From: Seonamhaeicola sediminis | Lineage (GTDB): Bacteria; Bacteroidota; Bacteroidia; Flavobacteriales; Flavobacteriaceae | Assembly (NCBI RefSeq): GCF_004358095.2 | Contig: NZ_SMZJ02000006.1 | Location: 124,001 to 188,000, forward strand | Reading direction: 5' to 3' | Length of the DNA stretch: 64,000 bases | Part shown: one piece after another, positions 32,970 to 41,956 of the stretch | Numbering within the stretch: the stretch's first letter is position 1 | How the letters are laid out: every line of letters starts with the position of its first letter | The notes under the pieces: generated by a model | The model's database searches: none | What the model was told of the DNA's origin: nothing | What the model saw: only the letters and a program-made list of their open reading frames with translations | Program-made: the position numbers and the translations under genes

Positions 32970-34130
32970 ATGACCGCCCAAGAGATACTTGCAAAACTGG
33001 TTTCATTTTCTGTTTTGGGTGGTGAAAGTAATTTAAAAATTATAAATTGGTTAAAAGACTACATTGAAAGCTTTGGTGTTGAAATCTATTTAGTTCCTAA
33101 CAAAACCAATACTAAGGCCTCTCTGCATTGCAGAATTGGACCCGCTGTAGACGGCGGAGTCATCCTTTCTGGTCATACCGATGTGGTACCCGTTAAAGAA
33201 CAGCCTTGGAATACCAATCCGTTTGAACTTGTGGAAAAACCAGACGGCAATTTATATGCCCGTGGTAGTTGTGACATGAAAGGTTTTTTAGCCTGTTGTT
33301 TAGCGGTATTGCCTAAAATGGTTAAAACTAAACTTAAAAAACCTATTTATTTCGCTTTTACTTATGATGAAGAAGTAGGTTGTTTAGGAGCTCCGTCACT
33401 TATAAATCATATAAAGAAAACGTATTCTGAAAAGCCCAAATATGCCATAATCGGTGAAGCTTCAATGCTACAACCTATTATAGGACAAAAAAGTATTCAT
33501 ATTATTGATATCACAGTGAATGGCTCTCAGGGCCATAGTAGTAGAATAAAACAAGAGGTAAGTGCAGTACATGAAGCTGCTAGAATTGTTATGTGGGCTG
33601 AAGAAAAAATGAATAGTTTGATAAATTCTGGTAGTATCGACTCTCGCTTTGAACCTCCTCATTCATCACTTCATACCGGAATTATTAATGGTGGTATTGC
33701 ACCTAATATTATTGCAAACAAGGCATTTCTATCATTAGATATTAGATGTCTACCTCAAGATGATGCCAACCAAATGTACCAAGACTTAAAAAACTATTGC
33801 AAATCTAGAGAGAAAGCTCTAAATCCTATTTTCTCCAGCTTTAGAATTGATGTAGTTGAAAACCACCCCATTGTCCCCTCTCTAAACACTAATGAAAATT
33901 CTGACGTTATTAACCTTATTGGTAAAATAACAGGAAATTATAATTGGACTACCGTATCTTATGCTTCTGAGGCAGGTCATTTTGCTAATGCTGGTTTTGA
34001 AAGTATTATTTGTGGTCCTGGTTCTATTGCCCAGGCGCATAGAGCCAACGAATACATTTCAAAGAACCAATTAAAAAAAGGTGTAGAAATGATTAAAAAT
34101 TTGGTTAAACATTTAAAGACATCAATTTAA
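32970..34130 (+). CDS. M20 peptidase, acetylornithine-deacetylase-like
   Basis: A 386-residue M20 metallohydrolase. Visible ligands and catalytic residues: SGHTDVVPV (His and catalytic Asp), ARGSCDMKGFLACC (bridging Asp), FTYDEEVGCLGA (catalytic Glu, metal Glu) and a late AQAHRANEYISK (His). The pattern fits ArgE (N-acetylornithine deacetylase) better than DapE. The frame opens at a TTG three codons earlier, but the ATG at 32970 gives the natural MTAQEILAKL start. Arginine biosynthesis genes are not adjacent, so a broader deacylase role is possible. Confidence 0.83.
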   Translation: MTAQEILAKLVSFSVLGGESNLKIINWLKDYIESFGVEIYLVPNKTNTKASLHCRIGPAVDGGVILSGHTDVVPVKEQPWNTNPFELVEKPDGNLYARGSCDMKGFLACCLAVLPKMVKTKLKKPIYFAFTYDEEVGCLGAPSLINHIKKTYSEKPKYAIIGEASMLQPIIGQKSIHIIDITVNGSQGHSSRIKQEVSAVHEAARIVMWAEEKMNSLINSGSIDSRFEPPHSSLHTGIINGGIAPNIIANKAFLSLDIRCLPQDDANQMYQDLKNYCKSREKALNPIFSSFRIDVVENHPIVPSLNTNENSDVINLIGKITGNYNWTTVSYASEAGHFANAGFESIICGPGSIAQAHRANEYISKNQLKKGVEMIKNLVKHLKTSI

Positions 34131-34188
34131 TACAAGTTCTTTTTTGTATTTACAAATAAGATGTATTTTTATAACAAACAATGCTTTT

Positions 34189-35361
34189 ATGAACCCTTCT
34201 GCCCAAGGTTGGATTAAAAAATTGCTTAAGGATGTTTCTGAAAACAATGCTTTTTTAAATTTCAGTGAAGCAGATTTTTACGATGCCCTTAGAGGATGTG
34301 GCTTCATTTATGGCAGTAATTTAGATGTTGTTTTAGCCATTTTACCAAAAAATGACCTTACAGAAGAAGAACTTTCAAAAACCAATTTACTTTTAGCACT
34401 TTTTTATACACATCATCAGTCTAACACCAATCTTCCCTTTGTTGAAAATGTCATTAATTTTTATACAGAAATAAATGAGTTAAAAACCTCTTTTTTTCAA
34501 GAGCTTTTAGGTGGAAAAAAATCAAGTGAGCAATTAGAAAAAATCATTCACAAACGTATTCAGATTGATGCTAATGTTCTTACTAAAAATTTTAAATATT
34601 TTATTATTAACGCGCTTCTTTATATTGATGTTCTTGCTTATTCAGAGTTTATAAAAAAACAATCTGTTTCAATTGGTTATCTAAAAAATTTAGAAGCCTC
34701 TATTGAAGCTATCATTATGGACGTATTAAACTCAAAGCTAACTAAAAACCAATACGATGAAAGTTTAATAAAACTATTTGAATCGTCTTTGCGTTATCAT
34801 AACAATACGCCCTTAGAATACCAAAACGCTATCAATACAATAAAGACTAAACAGGAGAAAAACTACATTTTAGACTTAGCCTGTATGGCCACATGGACTG
34901 ATAAAAAAATTGACAAAAACGAACAACGTTTTCTAATAAAATTAGGTACCGATCTAACAATATCCAAAAATAGGGTCAAAGAATCGATAGCCTCCGTAAA
35001 CCTATTTTACTCGGTAAATAAAACTAACATAGCACTTTTAAGTTCTAAAAATATAGTACAGAGTTTTTATAATAACTCTAGCAAGATGGTTACTAAACTC
35101 ATTTCCAGAAACAGAAAACGCTTACATCAGGAGTTAAAAGACAGTAAAGAACTTATGGTGCTACTATCTCAATCTACCAAACGCAACTTAAGTGATGAGG
35201 AACATAAAAAAGTACAGGAACAACTATTGGATATTTTCAAATCCATTCCAAGCTTAGCTATTTTTATGTTGCCAGGAGGGGCTTTATTATTGCCTTTGGT
35301 AATTAAATTTATTCCAAAACTATTACCTTCTGCTTTTGATGAAAATAGGGTTGAAGATTGA
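34189..35361 (+). CDS. LETM1-related protein with TerB-like middle region
   Basis: A 390-residue protein. The C-terminus contains LLDIFKSIPSLAIFMLPGG and ALLLPLVIKFIPKLLPSAF, the LETM1-like membrane-proximal motif. The middle (LDLACMATWTDKKIDKNEQRF) resembles a TerB-like helical domain. Flavobacterial homologues are called LETM1-related biofilm-associated proteins. The frame opens at a TTG at 34144, but TTG-N17-TATTTTTA (34144-34171) looks like a promoter, so the ATG at 34189 is used. Role unknown; possibly ion or membrane homeostasis. Confidence 0.75.
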   Translation: MNPSAQGWIKKLLKDVSENNAFLNFSEADFYDALRGCGFIYGSNLDVVLAILPKNDLTEEELSKTNLLLALFYTHHQSNTNLPFVENVINFYTEINELKTSFFQELLGGKKSSEQLEKIIHKRIQIDANVLTKNFKYFIINALLYIDVLAYSEFIKKQSVSIGYLKNLEASIEAIIMDVLNSKLTKNQYDESLIKLFESSLRYHNNTPLEYQNAINTIKTKQEKNYILDLACMATWTDKKIDKNEQRFLIKLGTDLTISKNRVKESIASVNLFYSVNKTNIALLSSKNIVQSFYNNSSKMVTKLISRNRKRLHQELKDSKELMVLLSQSTKRNLSDEEHKKVQEQLLDIFKSIPSLAIFMLPGGALLLPLVIKFIPKLLPSAFDENRVED

Positions 35362-35448
35362 TTTACACTAAAATTTATTCCTTGCTATAATGAACAATCT
35401 TTTAATATAAACTTCAACTAAACGCAAAAGAAACATATATTCAAAGAA

Positions 35449-35472
35449 AAGGACATTTAAATAAATGTCCTT
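35449..35472 (-). terminator. Terminator downstream of tRNA-Pro
   Basis: AAGGACATTT and AAATGTCCTT form a 10-bp stem with a 4-base loop. On the minus strand it is followed by TTTTCTTT, 29 bases after the tRNA 3' end. Confidence 0.75.
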
Positions 35473-35501
35473 ATACATAAAATTAGTAATATGCTATTTG
35501 T

Positions 35502-35575
35502 CGGGATGACAGGATTTGAACCTGCGACCACACGGCCCCCAGCCGTGTACGCTAACCGGACTGCGCCACATCCCG
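35502..35575 (-). tRNA. tRNA-Pro (anticodon GGG)
   Basis: A 74-base cloverleaf on the minus strand. Acceptor stem CGGGATG/CATCCCG, anticodon stem CACGG/CCGTG around loop CTGGGGG (anticodon GGG), T-arm GCAGG-TTCGAAT-CCTGT. No CCA is encoded. Confidence 0.95.
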
Positions 35576-35692
35576 AATTAAACAAATATTAATAAGCCCA
35601 AACAGTGACTTAGTGGTTTTTTTACTAAACTCGAATTTAACTGTGGTGCAGTTTATCCTGAGCGAAGTTGAAGGGCCACATCCCGATTTAAA
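35565..35692. repeat. Partial duplication of the tRNA-Pro 5' end flanking a 92-base segment
   Basis: GCCACATCCCGAATTAAA at 35565-35582 (tRNA nucleotides 1-11 plus upstream bases, in complement) is repeated with one mismatch at 35675-35692. The segment between contains TCCTGAGCGAAGTTGAAGGG (35656-35675), a motif that, from memory, is a common dispersed repeat in Bacteroidota genomes. The rest of the 415-base gap between the LETM1-like gene and trxB holds only the tRNA and two terminators. Confidence 0.65.
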
Positions 35693-35730
35693 ATAGTTTT
35701 CAAAGAAAACATATTTTTATATAAAACAAA

Positions 35731-35756
35731 AGCCAAAGCTATTAAAAACTTTGGCT
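35731..35756 (-). terminator. Terminator of trxB
   Basis: AGCCAAAG (35731-35738) and CTTTGGCT (35749-35756) pair. On the minus strand TTTTGTTTT follows. Confidence 0.8.
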
Positions 35757-35776
35757 ATTTAAGGCTTATATTTATT

Positions 35777-36757
35777 TTAATTATAAGTTGAAGTAGATAC
35801 TTCAAACGAAGCATCTTTAGACGCTAGATACCGTTCAGCATCCAATGCTGCCATACAACCTGTGCCAGCTGCTGTAACAGCTTGTCTATAAACATGGTCT
35901 GCTGCATCACCTGACACAAAAACACCTTCTACATTGGTTTTTGAAGAACCTGGTACGTTAATTATATACCCTGTTTGATCTAAATCTAAAAAGTCTTTAA
36001 AAATATCAGTATTTGGCTTGTGCCCAATAGCCACAAAAAAACCAGTAGCAGGAATTTCATGCTTTTCACCTGTTTTATTGTTGAAAACACGAACTCCGGT
36101 AACTACTTGTCCATCTCCCAAAACCTCATCGGTTTCAGTGTTATGTAATATTTCAATATTTTCTGTGTTTCTAACTCTAGCTTCCATGATTTTGGAAGCT
36201 CTAAATTCATCTCGTCTAACAATCATAGTTACCTTCTTACACAATTTAGACAAATAGTGGGCTTCTTCACAGGCAGAATCTCCAGCACCTACAATCACCA
36301 CTTCTTGGTTTCTATAGAAAAAACCATCACAAACCGCACAAGCTGAGACACCACCCCCTAATTTTAAATATTTCTGTTCTGACTCTAAACCTAAATATTT
36401 AGCCGAGGCTCCTGTTGAGATTATTACTGTATCAGCATGAATCTCTTTTGTGTCATTTACCCATACCTTATGAACATCACCAGAAAAATCAACCTTTGTT
36501 ACCCAACCATCACGTACATCGGTATCAAAACGTTGTGCTTGAGCTTGCAATTGCATCATCATTTCTGGTCCCGTAACACCATCTGGGTATCCAGGAAAAT
36601 TTTCCACTTCATTAGTAGTTGTTAATTGACCACCTGGTTGTGTTCCTTGATATAAAACTGGTTTCATATTGGCTCTTGCTGCGTAAATAGCAGCGGTATA
36701 TCCTGCAGGTCCAGAACCTATAATTAAACACTTAACTCTTTCTATTGTATCAGACAT
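35777..36757 (-). CDS. trxB: Thioredoxin-disulfide reductase
   Basis: A 326-residue flavoprotein. The FAD-binding GSGPAGYTAAIYAARA is at the N-terminus, the redox-active CAVC at C140-C143 (SACAVCDGFFYRN), the NADPH-binding GAGDSACEEAHYLSKL in the middle, and GVFVSGDAADHVYRQAVTAAGTG at the C-terminus. It reduces thioredoxin with NADPH. It is a single gene with its own promoter and terminator. Confidence 0.96.
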   Translation of the reverse strand: MSDTIERVKCLIIGSGPAGYTAAIYAARANMKPVLYQGTQPGGQLTTTNEVENFPGYPDGVTGPEMMMQLQAQAQRFDTDVRDGWVTKVDFSGDVHKVWVNDTKEIHADTVIISTGASAKYLGLESEQKYLKLGGGVSACAVCDGFFYRNQEVVIVGAGDSACEEAHYLSKLCKKVTMIVRRDEFRASKIMEARVRNTENIEILHNTETDEVLGDGQVVTGVRVFNNKTGEKHEIPATGFFVAIGHKPNTDIFKDFLDLDQTGYIINVPGSSKTNVEGVFVSGDAADHVYRQAVTAAGTGCMAALDAERYLASKDASFEVSTSTYN

Positions 36758-36783
36758 AATTCTTACTCTTAAATTTAGTGAAA

Positions 36784-36791
36784 CAAAAGTA
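36784..36791 (-). promoter_or_regulatory. -7 element of trxB
   Basis: TACTTTTG on the minus strand matches TANNTTTG and lies 27 bases upstream of the trxB ATG. No clear -33 TTG is present. Confidence 0.5.
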
Positions 36792-36918
36792 GAGTTTTTA
36801 ACAGAAAACTTACACAGAAGTTATTAACACTTTACTATTAAGACATATTTAAAATCTATACTATTAATCTACTAAACTATTTTTTTGTAACTTTAAATGA
36901 CTAACTAAATACAAAATC

Positions 36919-37386
36919 ATGAAAAAATATCTTTACCTTACGTTGATACTAATAATCGTATTTACCAGTTGCAACACTAACAACAAAACAACCAACTCTC
37001 CAGTAGAAATAGAAAAAACCGAAGAATATCCTTTACAGGGTGTTTGGGAAATACATAGCTATGTAAATTATAGAGGTGACACTACAGATACCATTTGGCC
37101 ATCTAACGAACGTAAACAAAGGAAAATGTTTTCGAAATCTAAGGTTATGTGGAGCAAATTGCGCACTTTTGATTCTCTTGATTGGTTCGGCGTTGGAGAC
37201 TACACTTTAAAAGACGGAATTTTTACCGAAGAACTGGATTATGGCTCTAAACCCGTAAATAAAATAATTGAAACGAGTAACAAATGGACTTTTAACGCTG
37301 TGGTGACCGAAAATAGTTTCTCACAAATTACTGTTGACAGCTCTGGCAATTACATTTATTCAGAGAACTACATTAGAGTGGATTAA
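36919..37386 (+). CDS. Lipocalin-like lipoprotein of unknown function
   Basis: A 155-residue protein with a lipoprotein signal (LILIIVFTSC, Cys about residue 19). The mature part begins with PLQGVWEIHSY, and the spacing of GxW and alternating hydrophobic strands suggests a small beta-barrel (lipocalin-like) domain; I cannot assign a ligand. Its stop overlaps the convergent asparaginase gene by 4 bases. A TAACTTTA at about 36888 could be a weak -7 element. Confidence 0.7.
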   Translation: MKKYLYLTLILIIVFTSCNTNNKTTNSPVEIEKTEEYPLQGVWEIHSYVNYRGDTTDTIWPSNERKQRKMFSKSKVMWSKLRTFDSLDWFGVGDYTLKDGIFTEELDYGSKPVNKIIETSNKWTFNAVVTENSFSQITVDSSGNYIYSENYIRVD

Positions 37387-38435
37387 TTAATTTGTTTAAA
37401 CATTTCAATGACATTTTCTCCAGAGGATTTTTTATACCCTCTAAACATGCCTTTGGTGTTAAAGTCCCAAAAAATGTTTCCGGTTTTATCTAATAAAATC
37501 ATGCCTCCTTTTCCGCCTAAAGTTTCAATTTGATTGTTAAGTACTTCATGCAAGGCCTCATGGGGACTTAACTTTTTGTATTGAATTAAATTAGACACTT
37601 CATGAGCTGCAACGGTTCTTATAAAAAACTCTCCCGTACCAGTTGCAGAAATTCCACAAGTTAAGTTGTTGGCATATGTTCCTGCTCCAATAATAGGTGA
37701 GTCTCCAATTCTACCATATTTTTTATCACTTATGCCTCCTGTTGAAGTTCCTGCTGCAATATTCCCTTCTTTATCGATAGCGACAGCTCCAACCGTTCCA
37801 TATTTTTCACCACCCAAAAAGGTGTTATTTAGTATAGAATATTTTTTGATATTTCTTTCAGCAATGACTTTACTTTGATTTAAGAGATTACTCATATTTT
37901 GAACAAAGAAATAAGTACTATCAACCATTTCCAATCCAAATTGTGCCATTGCTTGTTCAGCACCTTTACCAGAAAGCATAATATGTTTTGTACTATCCAT
38001 TACAGTTCTTGCTGCCAAAATTGGATTTTTAACATGGTTAATTCCAGCTACGGCGCCACTATTTAACGTTTTTCCATCCATAATAGAGGCATCCATTTCT
38101 TGATTACCTTCACTATTATAAACCGCTCCTTTTCCTGCATTGAATAATGGTGAATTCTCTAAAACCACAATAGCTGCTTGTACAGCATCTAATGAACCAC
38201 CTCCTTTTTCAAGGATTCTATATCCAGAATCTAAGGCTTCTTGAAGTTTTTCTGTGTATAGCCTTTGCCTATGCTTATCAAAATTATCTCTTATCAATCC
38301 ATCACCTGCGCCTCCATGAATTACAATTGCAAAAGATTTAGATTGTCGCTGTGTCGTTTCTATTTTTTTATTTAATTCATTGTTACATGATATTGTAAAA
38401 ATAAACAGTAAAATTAACAGCAGTATATGTCTCAT
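37383..38435 (-). CDS. Isoaspartyl peptidase / L-asparaginase (Ntn-hydrolase), exported
   Basis: A 350-residue type III asparaginase. It has an N-terminal lipoprotein-like signal (LLLILLFIFTISC). FAIVIHGGAG opens the catalytic domain. The autocleavage threonine is in YGTVGAVAIDKEG (Thr preceded by Gly, the new N-terminus of the beta chain), followed by AAGTSTGGISDKKYGRIGDSP. It hydrolyses isoaspartyl dipeptides or asparagine. It lies 12 bases downstream of a dicarboxylate/amino-acid symporter, so released aspartate could be taken up by its partner. Confidence 0.88.
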   Translation of the reverse strand: MRHILLLILLFIFTISCNNELNKKIETTQRQSKSFAIVIHGGAGDGLIRDNFDKHRQRLYTEKLQEALDSGYRILEKGGGSLDAVQAAIVVLENSPLFNAGKGAVYNSEGNQEMDASIMDGKTLNSGAVAGINHVKNPILAARTVMDSTKHIMLSGKGAEQAMAQFGLEMVDSTYFFVQNMSNLLNQSKVIAERNIKKYSILNNTFLGGEKYGTVGAVAIDKEGNIAAGTSTGGISDKKYGRIGDSPIIGAGTYANNLTCGISATGTGEFFIRTVAAHEVSNLIQYKKLSPHEALHEVLNNQIETLGGKGGMILLDKTGNIFWDFNTKGMFRGYKKSSGENVIEMFKQIN

Positions 38436-38447
38436 GATTATGAATAT

Positions 38448-39770
38448 TTATTTAACTGGATAATTGTCATCCCAATTCTTAACATGAGGTTCTCCCAACT
38501 TACCCAAAGATTTGGCAATTATTGTTGAAACCGTTGCATCACCTGTTACATTTACCGTAGTTCTACACATATCTAGAGGTCTATCTACTGCAAAAATTAA
38601 GGCTAAGGCTATTGGCAACAAATCCGATGGAAATCCTATAGCTTCTAAAACTATGACCAACATTACCATACCTGCACCAGGAACTGCTGCACTACCAATT
38701 GATGCCAATAATGCGGTTAAAATAATCATTAGCTGGTTGCTAAACACCAAACCTTCTGGCCACAAAACCTGCATAATAAAAACAGCTGCAACACCTTGAT
38801 ACAAGCTTGTTCCATCCATATTAATAGTAGCACCAACAGGCAAAACAAAACTTGTTACTTCCTTATCTACTCCTACATGCTCTTCAACACGCTCCATTGT
38901 TACTGGTAAAGCTGCGGCACTACTACTTGTAGAAAATGCTAATAATTGTGCCGGACTTATCTTATTTATAAACCAAAAAGGCGATTTTTTAGCATAAACG
39001 GATACTAAAATCATATAGAAGCAAATCATTAAAAACAAACCTAGAACAACAACTCCTGCATATTTTAGTAATGCCAAAAGAATATCTGGATCATCAGCAG
39101 AAACAACAACACTAGCTAATAACGCAAAAACTGCATAAGGTGCAAAAAGCATAATTATATCCACCATTTTTAAAACAACTTCATTTAAAGAATCAAAAAA
39201 GTCTTTTAATGGTTTAGCTTTTTCTTCAGGCACCAATAACAAGCATAAACCCAGTAAAATTGCAAATACAATAACCTGTAACATAAATTTATTGTTGCCC
39301 ATGGCATAAACTGCATTATCTGGAACCATATCTACCAAAAACTGAAGTGGACCTGCTTCTTTTTGCTGTTTCGCATTAATAAGTATGGTTTGTGCTTGAT
39401 TACTAGTTGAATACTTATCTTTAAGCATGTTAACCGTAGCCTCAGTAATACCGTTACCTGGTTTTAAAGTATTTACTAACCCTAATCCAATAGTTATTGC
39501 TATAATTGTTGTAATAATATACACGACTATAGTGCGCAACCCCATATTCTTGAATTTAGATATATCTTTTAAATCAGAAATGCCTTTAATCAAAGAAGCT
39601 AGAATGAGAGGTACTGCAATAAGTTTTAGAAGTTTAACAAATATTTTCCCAAACGGGTCTATCCATTTAATTACAAAATCTTGTCCATTAAATGATGCCG
39701 CTATAAAACCAAAAACGATACCTAGCAACATCCCTATTAATATCTGCCAATGCAGTGCTAGTTTCTTCAT
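38448..39770 (-). CDS. Dicarboxylate/amino acid:cation symporter (DAACS family)
   Basis: A 440-residue SDF-family transporter. The re-entrant hairpin motif STSSSAAALPVTMERV and NMDGTSLYQGVAAVFIMQ (NMDGT substrate/sodium site) are diagnostic, and several membrane helices flank them. It imports aspartate, glutamate or C4-dicarboxylates with Na+ or H+. It is the first gene of a two-gene operon with the asparaginase. Confidence 0.9.
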   Translation of the reverse strand: MKKLALHWQILIGMLLGIVFGFIAASFNGQDFVIKWIDPFGKIFVKLLKLIAVPLILASLIKGISDLKDISKFKNMGLRTIVVYIITTIIAITIGLGLVNTLKPGNGITEATVNMLKDKYSTSNQAQTILINAKQQKEAGPLQFLVDMVPDNAVYAMGNNKFMLQVIVFAILLGLCLLLVPEEKAKPLKDFFDSLNEVVLKMVDIIMLFAPYAVFALLASVVVSADDPDILLALLKYAGVVVLGLFLMICFYMILVSVYAKKSPFWFINKISPAQLLAFSTSSSAAALPVTMERVEEHVGVDKEVTSFVLPVGATINMDGTSLYQGVAAVFIMQVLWPEGLVFSNQLMIILTALLASIGSAAVPGAGMVMLVIVLEAIGFPSDLLPIALALIFAVDRPLDMCRTTVNVTGDATVSTIIAKSLGKLGEPHVKNWDDNYPVK

Positions 39771-39868
39771 AAGAAATAAAATTAATTTGTTATAAACTTA
39801 CGGAATTTGTAACAACTATTTTTAATCAAAAATTAAGACCACAGCAACAAAGAATTTAAACCATAAAA

Positions 39869-39894
39869 AAAGCCTTTCATTTCTGAAAGGCTTT
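39869..39894 (-). terminator. Terminator of rpsT
   Basis: AAAGCCTTTCA and TGAAAGGCTTT form an 11-bp stem with a 4-base loop. On the minus strand a T-run follows. Confidence 0.88.
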
Positions 39895-39917
39895 TGAAAA
39901 ATTTTTTTTGGCTAATT

Positions 39918-40169
39918 TTAAAGAGCAGCAACATGTTTTGCTAAGCCAGATTTAAGGTTAGCAGCTTTATTAGCGTGAATTATATTTTTCTTAGCTAGTT
40001 TATCTAACATAGAAACTACTTGAGGAAATAAAGCTTCAGCTTCTTTCTTATCAGTAAGCTCTCGTAACTTCTTAATAGCATTACGTGTAGTTTTGTGTTG
40101 ATATCTATTTATTACACGTTTAGCTTCGTTACTTCTAATTCTTTTTAATGCTGACTTATGATTTGCCAT
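39918..40169 (-). CDS. rpsT: 30S ribosomal protein S20
   Basis: An 83-residue basic protein beginning [19 protein letters not shown], the classic S20 start. It ends in a helical tail ([16 protein letters not shown]). It binds 16S rRNA in the small subunit. tRNA-Glu lies just upstream on the same strand (26 bases), so the two may be cotranscribed. Confidence 0.97.
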   Translation of the reverse strand: MANHKSALKRIRSNEAKRVINRYQHKTTRNAIKKLRELTDKKEAEALFPQVVSMLDKLAKKNIIHANKAANLKSGLAKHVAAL

Positions 40170-40194
40170 TTTGTTTTTTTCTTATTAAAAATTG

Positions 40195-40266
40195 TAGCCC
40201 GTAGGGGAATCGAACCCCTCTTACCAGGATGAAAACCTGGCGTCCTAGCCGATAGACGAACGGGCC
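40195..40266 (-). tRNA. tRNA-Glu (anticodon TTC)
   Basis: A 72-base cloverleaf on the minus strand: acceptor GGCCCGT/ACGGGCT, anticodon stem CCAGG/CCTGG around TTTTCAT (anticodon TTC), T-arm GAGGGG-TTCGATT-CCCCT, discriminator A. Confidence 0.95.
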
Positions 40267-40379
40267 ATTTTGGTTACTTCATTATTTAATGAGCATGCAA
40301 TTCTTGATTGCGGATGCAAAAATACAACTATTTTTAAATGATGCAATACTTATCTAATTTTTTTTAAAAAAAATTTAGA

Positions 40380-41858
40380 CTAGTATGCTTTTGCAAATAA
40401 TACTCTTACTTTTGAAGGCTTTCCAGAGTAAACACAAGCCCCTTTCTCTTCCTTAGAATCTAGAGGAATACATCTTATTGTAGCCTTGGTTAACTCTTTT
40501 ATTTTTTCTTCAGTTTCATTGGTACCGTCCCAATGCGCTGAAATAAAACCACCTTTAGTTTCTAATACTTCCTTGAACTCATCAAAGGTTTCAACATTGG
40601 TAATGTGCTCGTTTCTGAAATCTAATGCTCTATTAAAAAGATTCTCTTGAATTTCCTCCAACAAATCTTCTATAACAATAGTTATTCTGTCTAAAATAAC
40701 TGTTTGCTTACTAAGTGTGTCTCTTCTAGCTAGCTCAACAGTTTCATTTTCTAAATCTTTCGGACCAATAGCAATACGTAATGGCACTCCCTGTAATTCA
40801 TGCTGAGCAAATTTAGCTCCTGGGCGTAATGTATCACGTTTGTCAAATTTAACCGAAATTTCCCTATCATTTAAATCACTAATAATTTCTTCAGCAACTT
40901 TACTTATGGCTTCAAACTGTTCTTCATTCTTATAAATAGGGACTATTACCACTTGATAAGGTGCTAAGTTTGGTGGTAATACCAGTCCATTATCATCACT
41001 ATGCGTCATAATTAGAGCTCCCATCAATCTGGTAGATACACCCCAAGATGTTGCCCAAACATAGTCTTGCTTTCCTTCTTTTGTAGCATACTTTACATCA
41101 AATGCCTTAGCGAAATTTTGACCTAAAAAATGAGAAGTTCCGGCTTGTAATGCTTTTCCATCTTGCATTAAAGCTTCAATACAATAGGTGTCTTCTGCTC
41201 CAGCAAAACGTTCGCTTTCAGTTTTAACACCTTGAATGACAGGTATAGCCATAAAGTTCTCAACAAATTTAGCATAAACCCCATTCATCAATTTAGTTTC
41301 TTCAATGGCTTCAGCTTTGGTAGCATGAGCTGTATGTCCTTCTTGCCATAAAAATTCTGCGGTACGTAAAAACAATCTAGTACGCATTTCCCAACGCACT
41401 ACGTTAGCCCATTGATTTATTAAAATTGGTAAATCCCTGTAAGATTGAATCCAATTTCTATAGGTGTTCCAAATAATGGCCTCACTAGTTGGTCTTACTA
41501 CCAACTCTTCCTCTAATCTTGCTTCGGGGTCAACTCTTAACTTACCAGGTTTATCAGGGTCATTTTGTAGTCTGTAATGTGTTACAACAGCACACTCTTT
41601 TGCAAATCCTTCGGCGTTTTTCTCCTCAGCTTCAAACAAACTTTTAGGTACAAAAAGTGGAAAATAAGCATTTTGATGACCTGTTTCCTTAAACATTTTA
41701 TCTAATTCTGCTTGCATTTTTTCCCAAATTGCAAAACCATATGGCTTGATTACCATACATCCTCTAACAGCCGAATTCTCCGCTAGGTCTGCCTTAACAA
41801 CTAATTCGTTATACCATTTGGAATAATCTTCTGCTCTGCTAGTAAGTTTTTTACTCAT
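40380..41858 (-). CDS. proS: Prolyl-tRNA synthetase (archaeal/eukaryal type)
   Basis: A 492-residue class II synthetase of the short ProS type 3, lacking the editing INS domain of the usual bacterial enzyme. Class II motifs are visible in [22 protein letters not shown] (motif 2) and the C-terminal region; [24 protein letters not shown] and [15 protein letters not shown] mark the ProRS core and anticodon-binding domain. The frame extends six codons further, but [16 protein letters not shown] is the natural start at 41858. It is a single gene, close to rpsT and the tRNA-Glu. Confidence 0.94.
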   Translation of the reverse strand: MSKKLTSRAEDYSKWYNELVVKADLAENSAVRGCMVIKPYGFAIWEKMQAELDKMFKETGHQNAYFPLFVPKSLFEAEEKNAEGFAKECAVVTHYRLQNDPDKPGKLRVDPEARLEEELVVRPTSEAIIWNTYRNWIQSYRDLPILINQWANVVRWEMRTRLFLRTAEFLWQEGHTAHATKAEAIEETKLMNGVYAKFVENFMAIPVIQGVKTESERFAGAEDTYCIEALMQDGKALQAGTSHFLGQNFAKAFDVKYATKEGKQDYVWATSWGVSTRLMGALIMTHSDDNGLVLPPNLAPYQVVIVPIYKNEEQFEAISKVAEEIISDLNDREISVKFDKRDTLRPGAKFAQHELQGVPLRIAIGPKDLENETVELARRDTLSKQTVILDRITIVIEDLLEEIQENLFNRALDFRNEHITNVETFDEFKEVLETKGGFISAHWDGTNETEEKIKELTKATIRCIPLDSKEEKGACVYSGKPSKVRVLFAKAY

Positions 41859-41920
41859 ATCAATCTTTTGGCACAAATATTGTGAATATTTAAAATAGAA
41901 AATAGTTTAGCAAAACTAAC

Positions 41921-41928
41921 TATTTTTG
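41921..41928 (+). promoter_or_regulatory. -7 element of the Trp/Asn/Gly-repeat lipoprotein gene
   Basis: TATTTTTG matches TANNTTTG, 28 bases before the ATG at 41957. The -33 region is weak. Confidence 0.5.
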
Positions 41929-41956
41929 TTATGTTCAACAATAAAATTCTAGAGAT

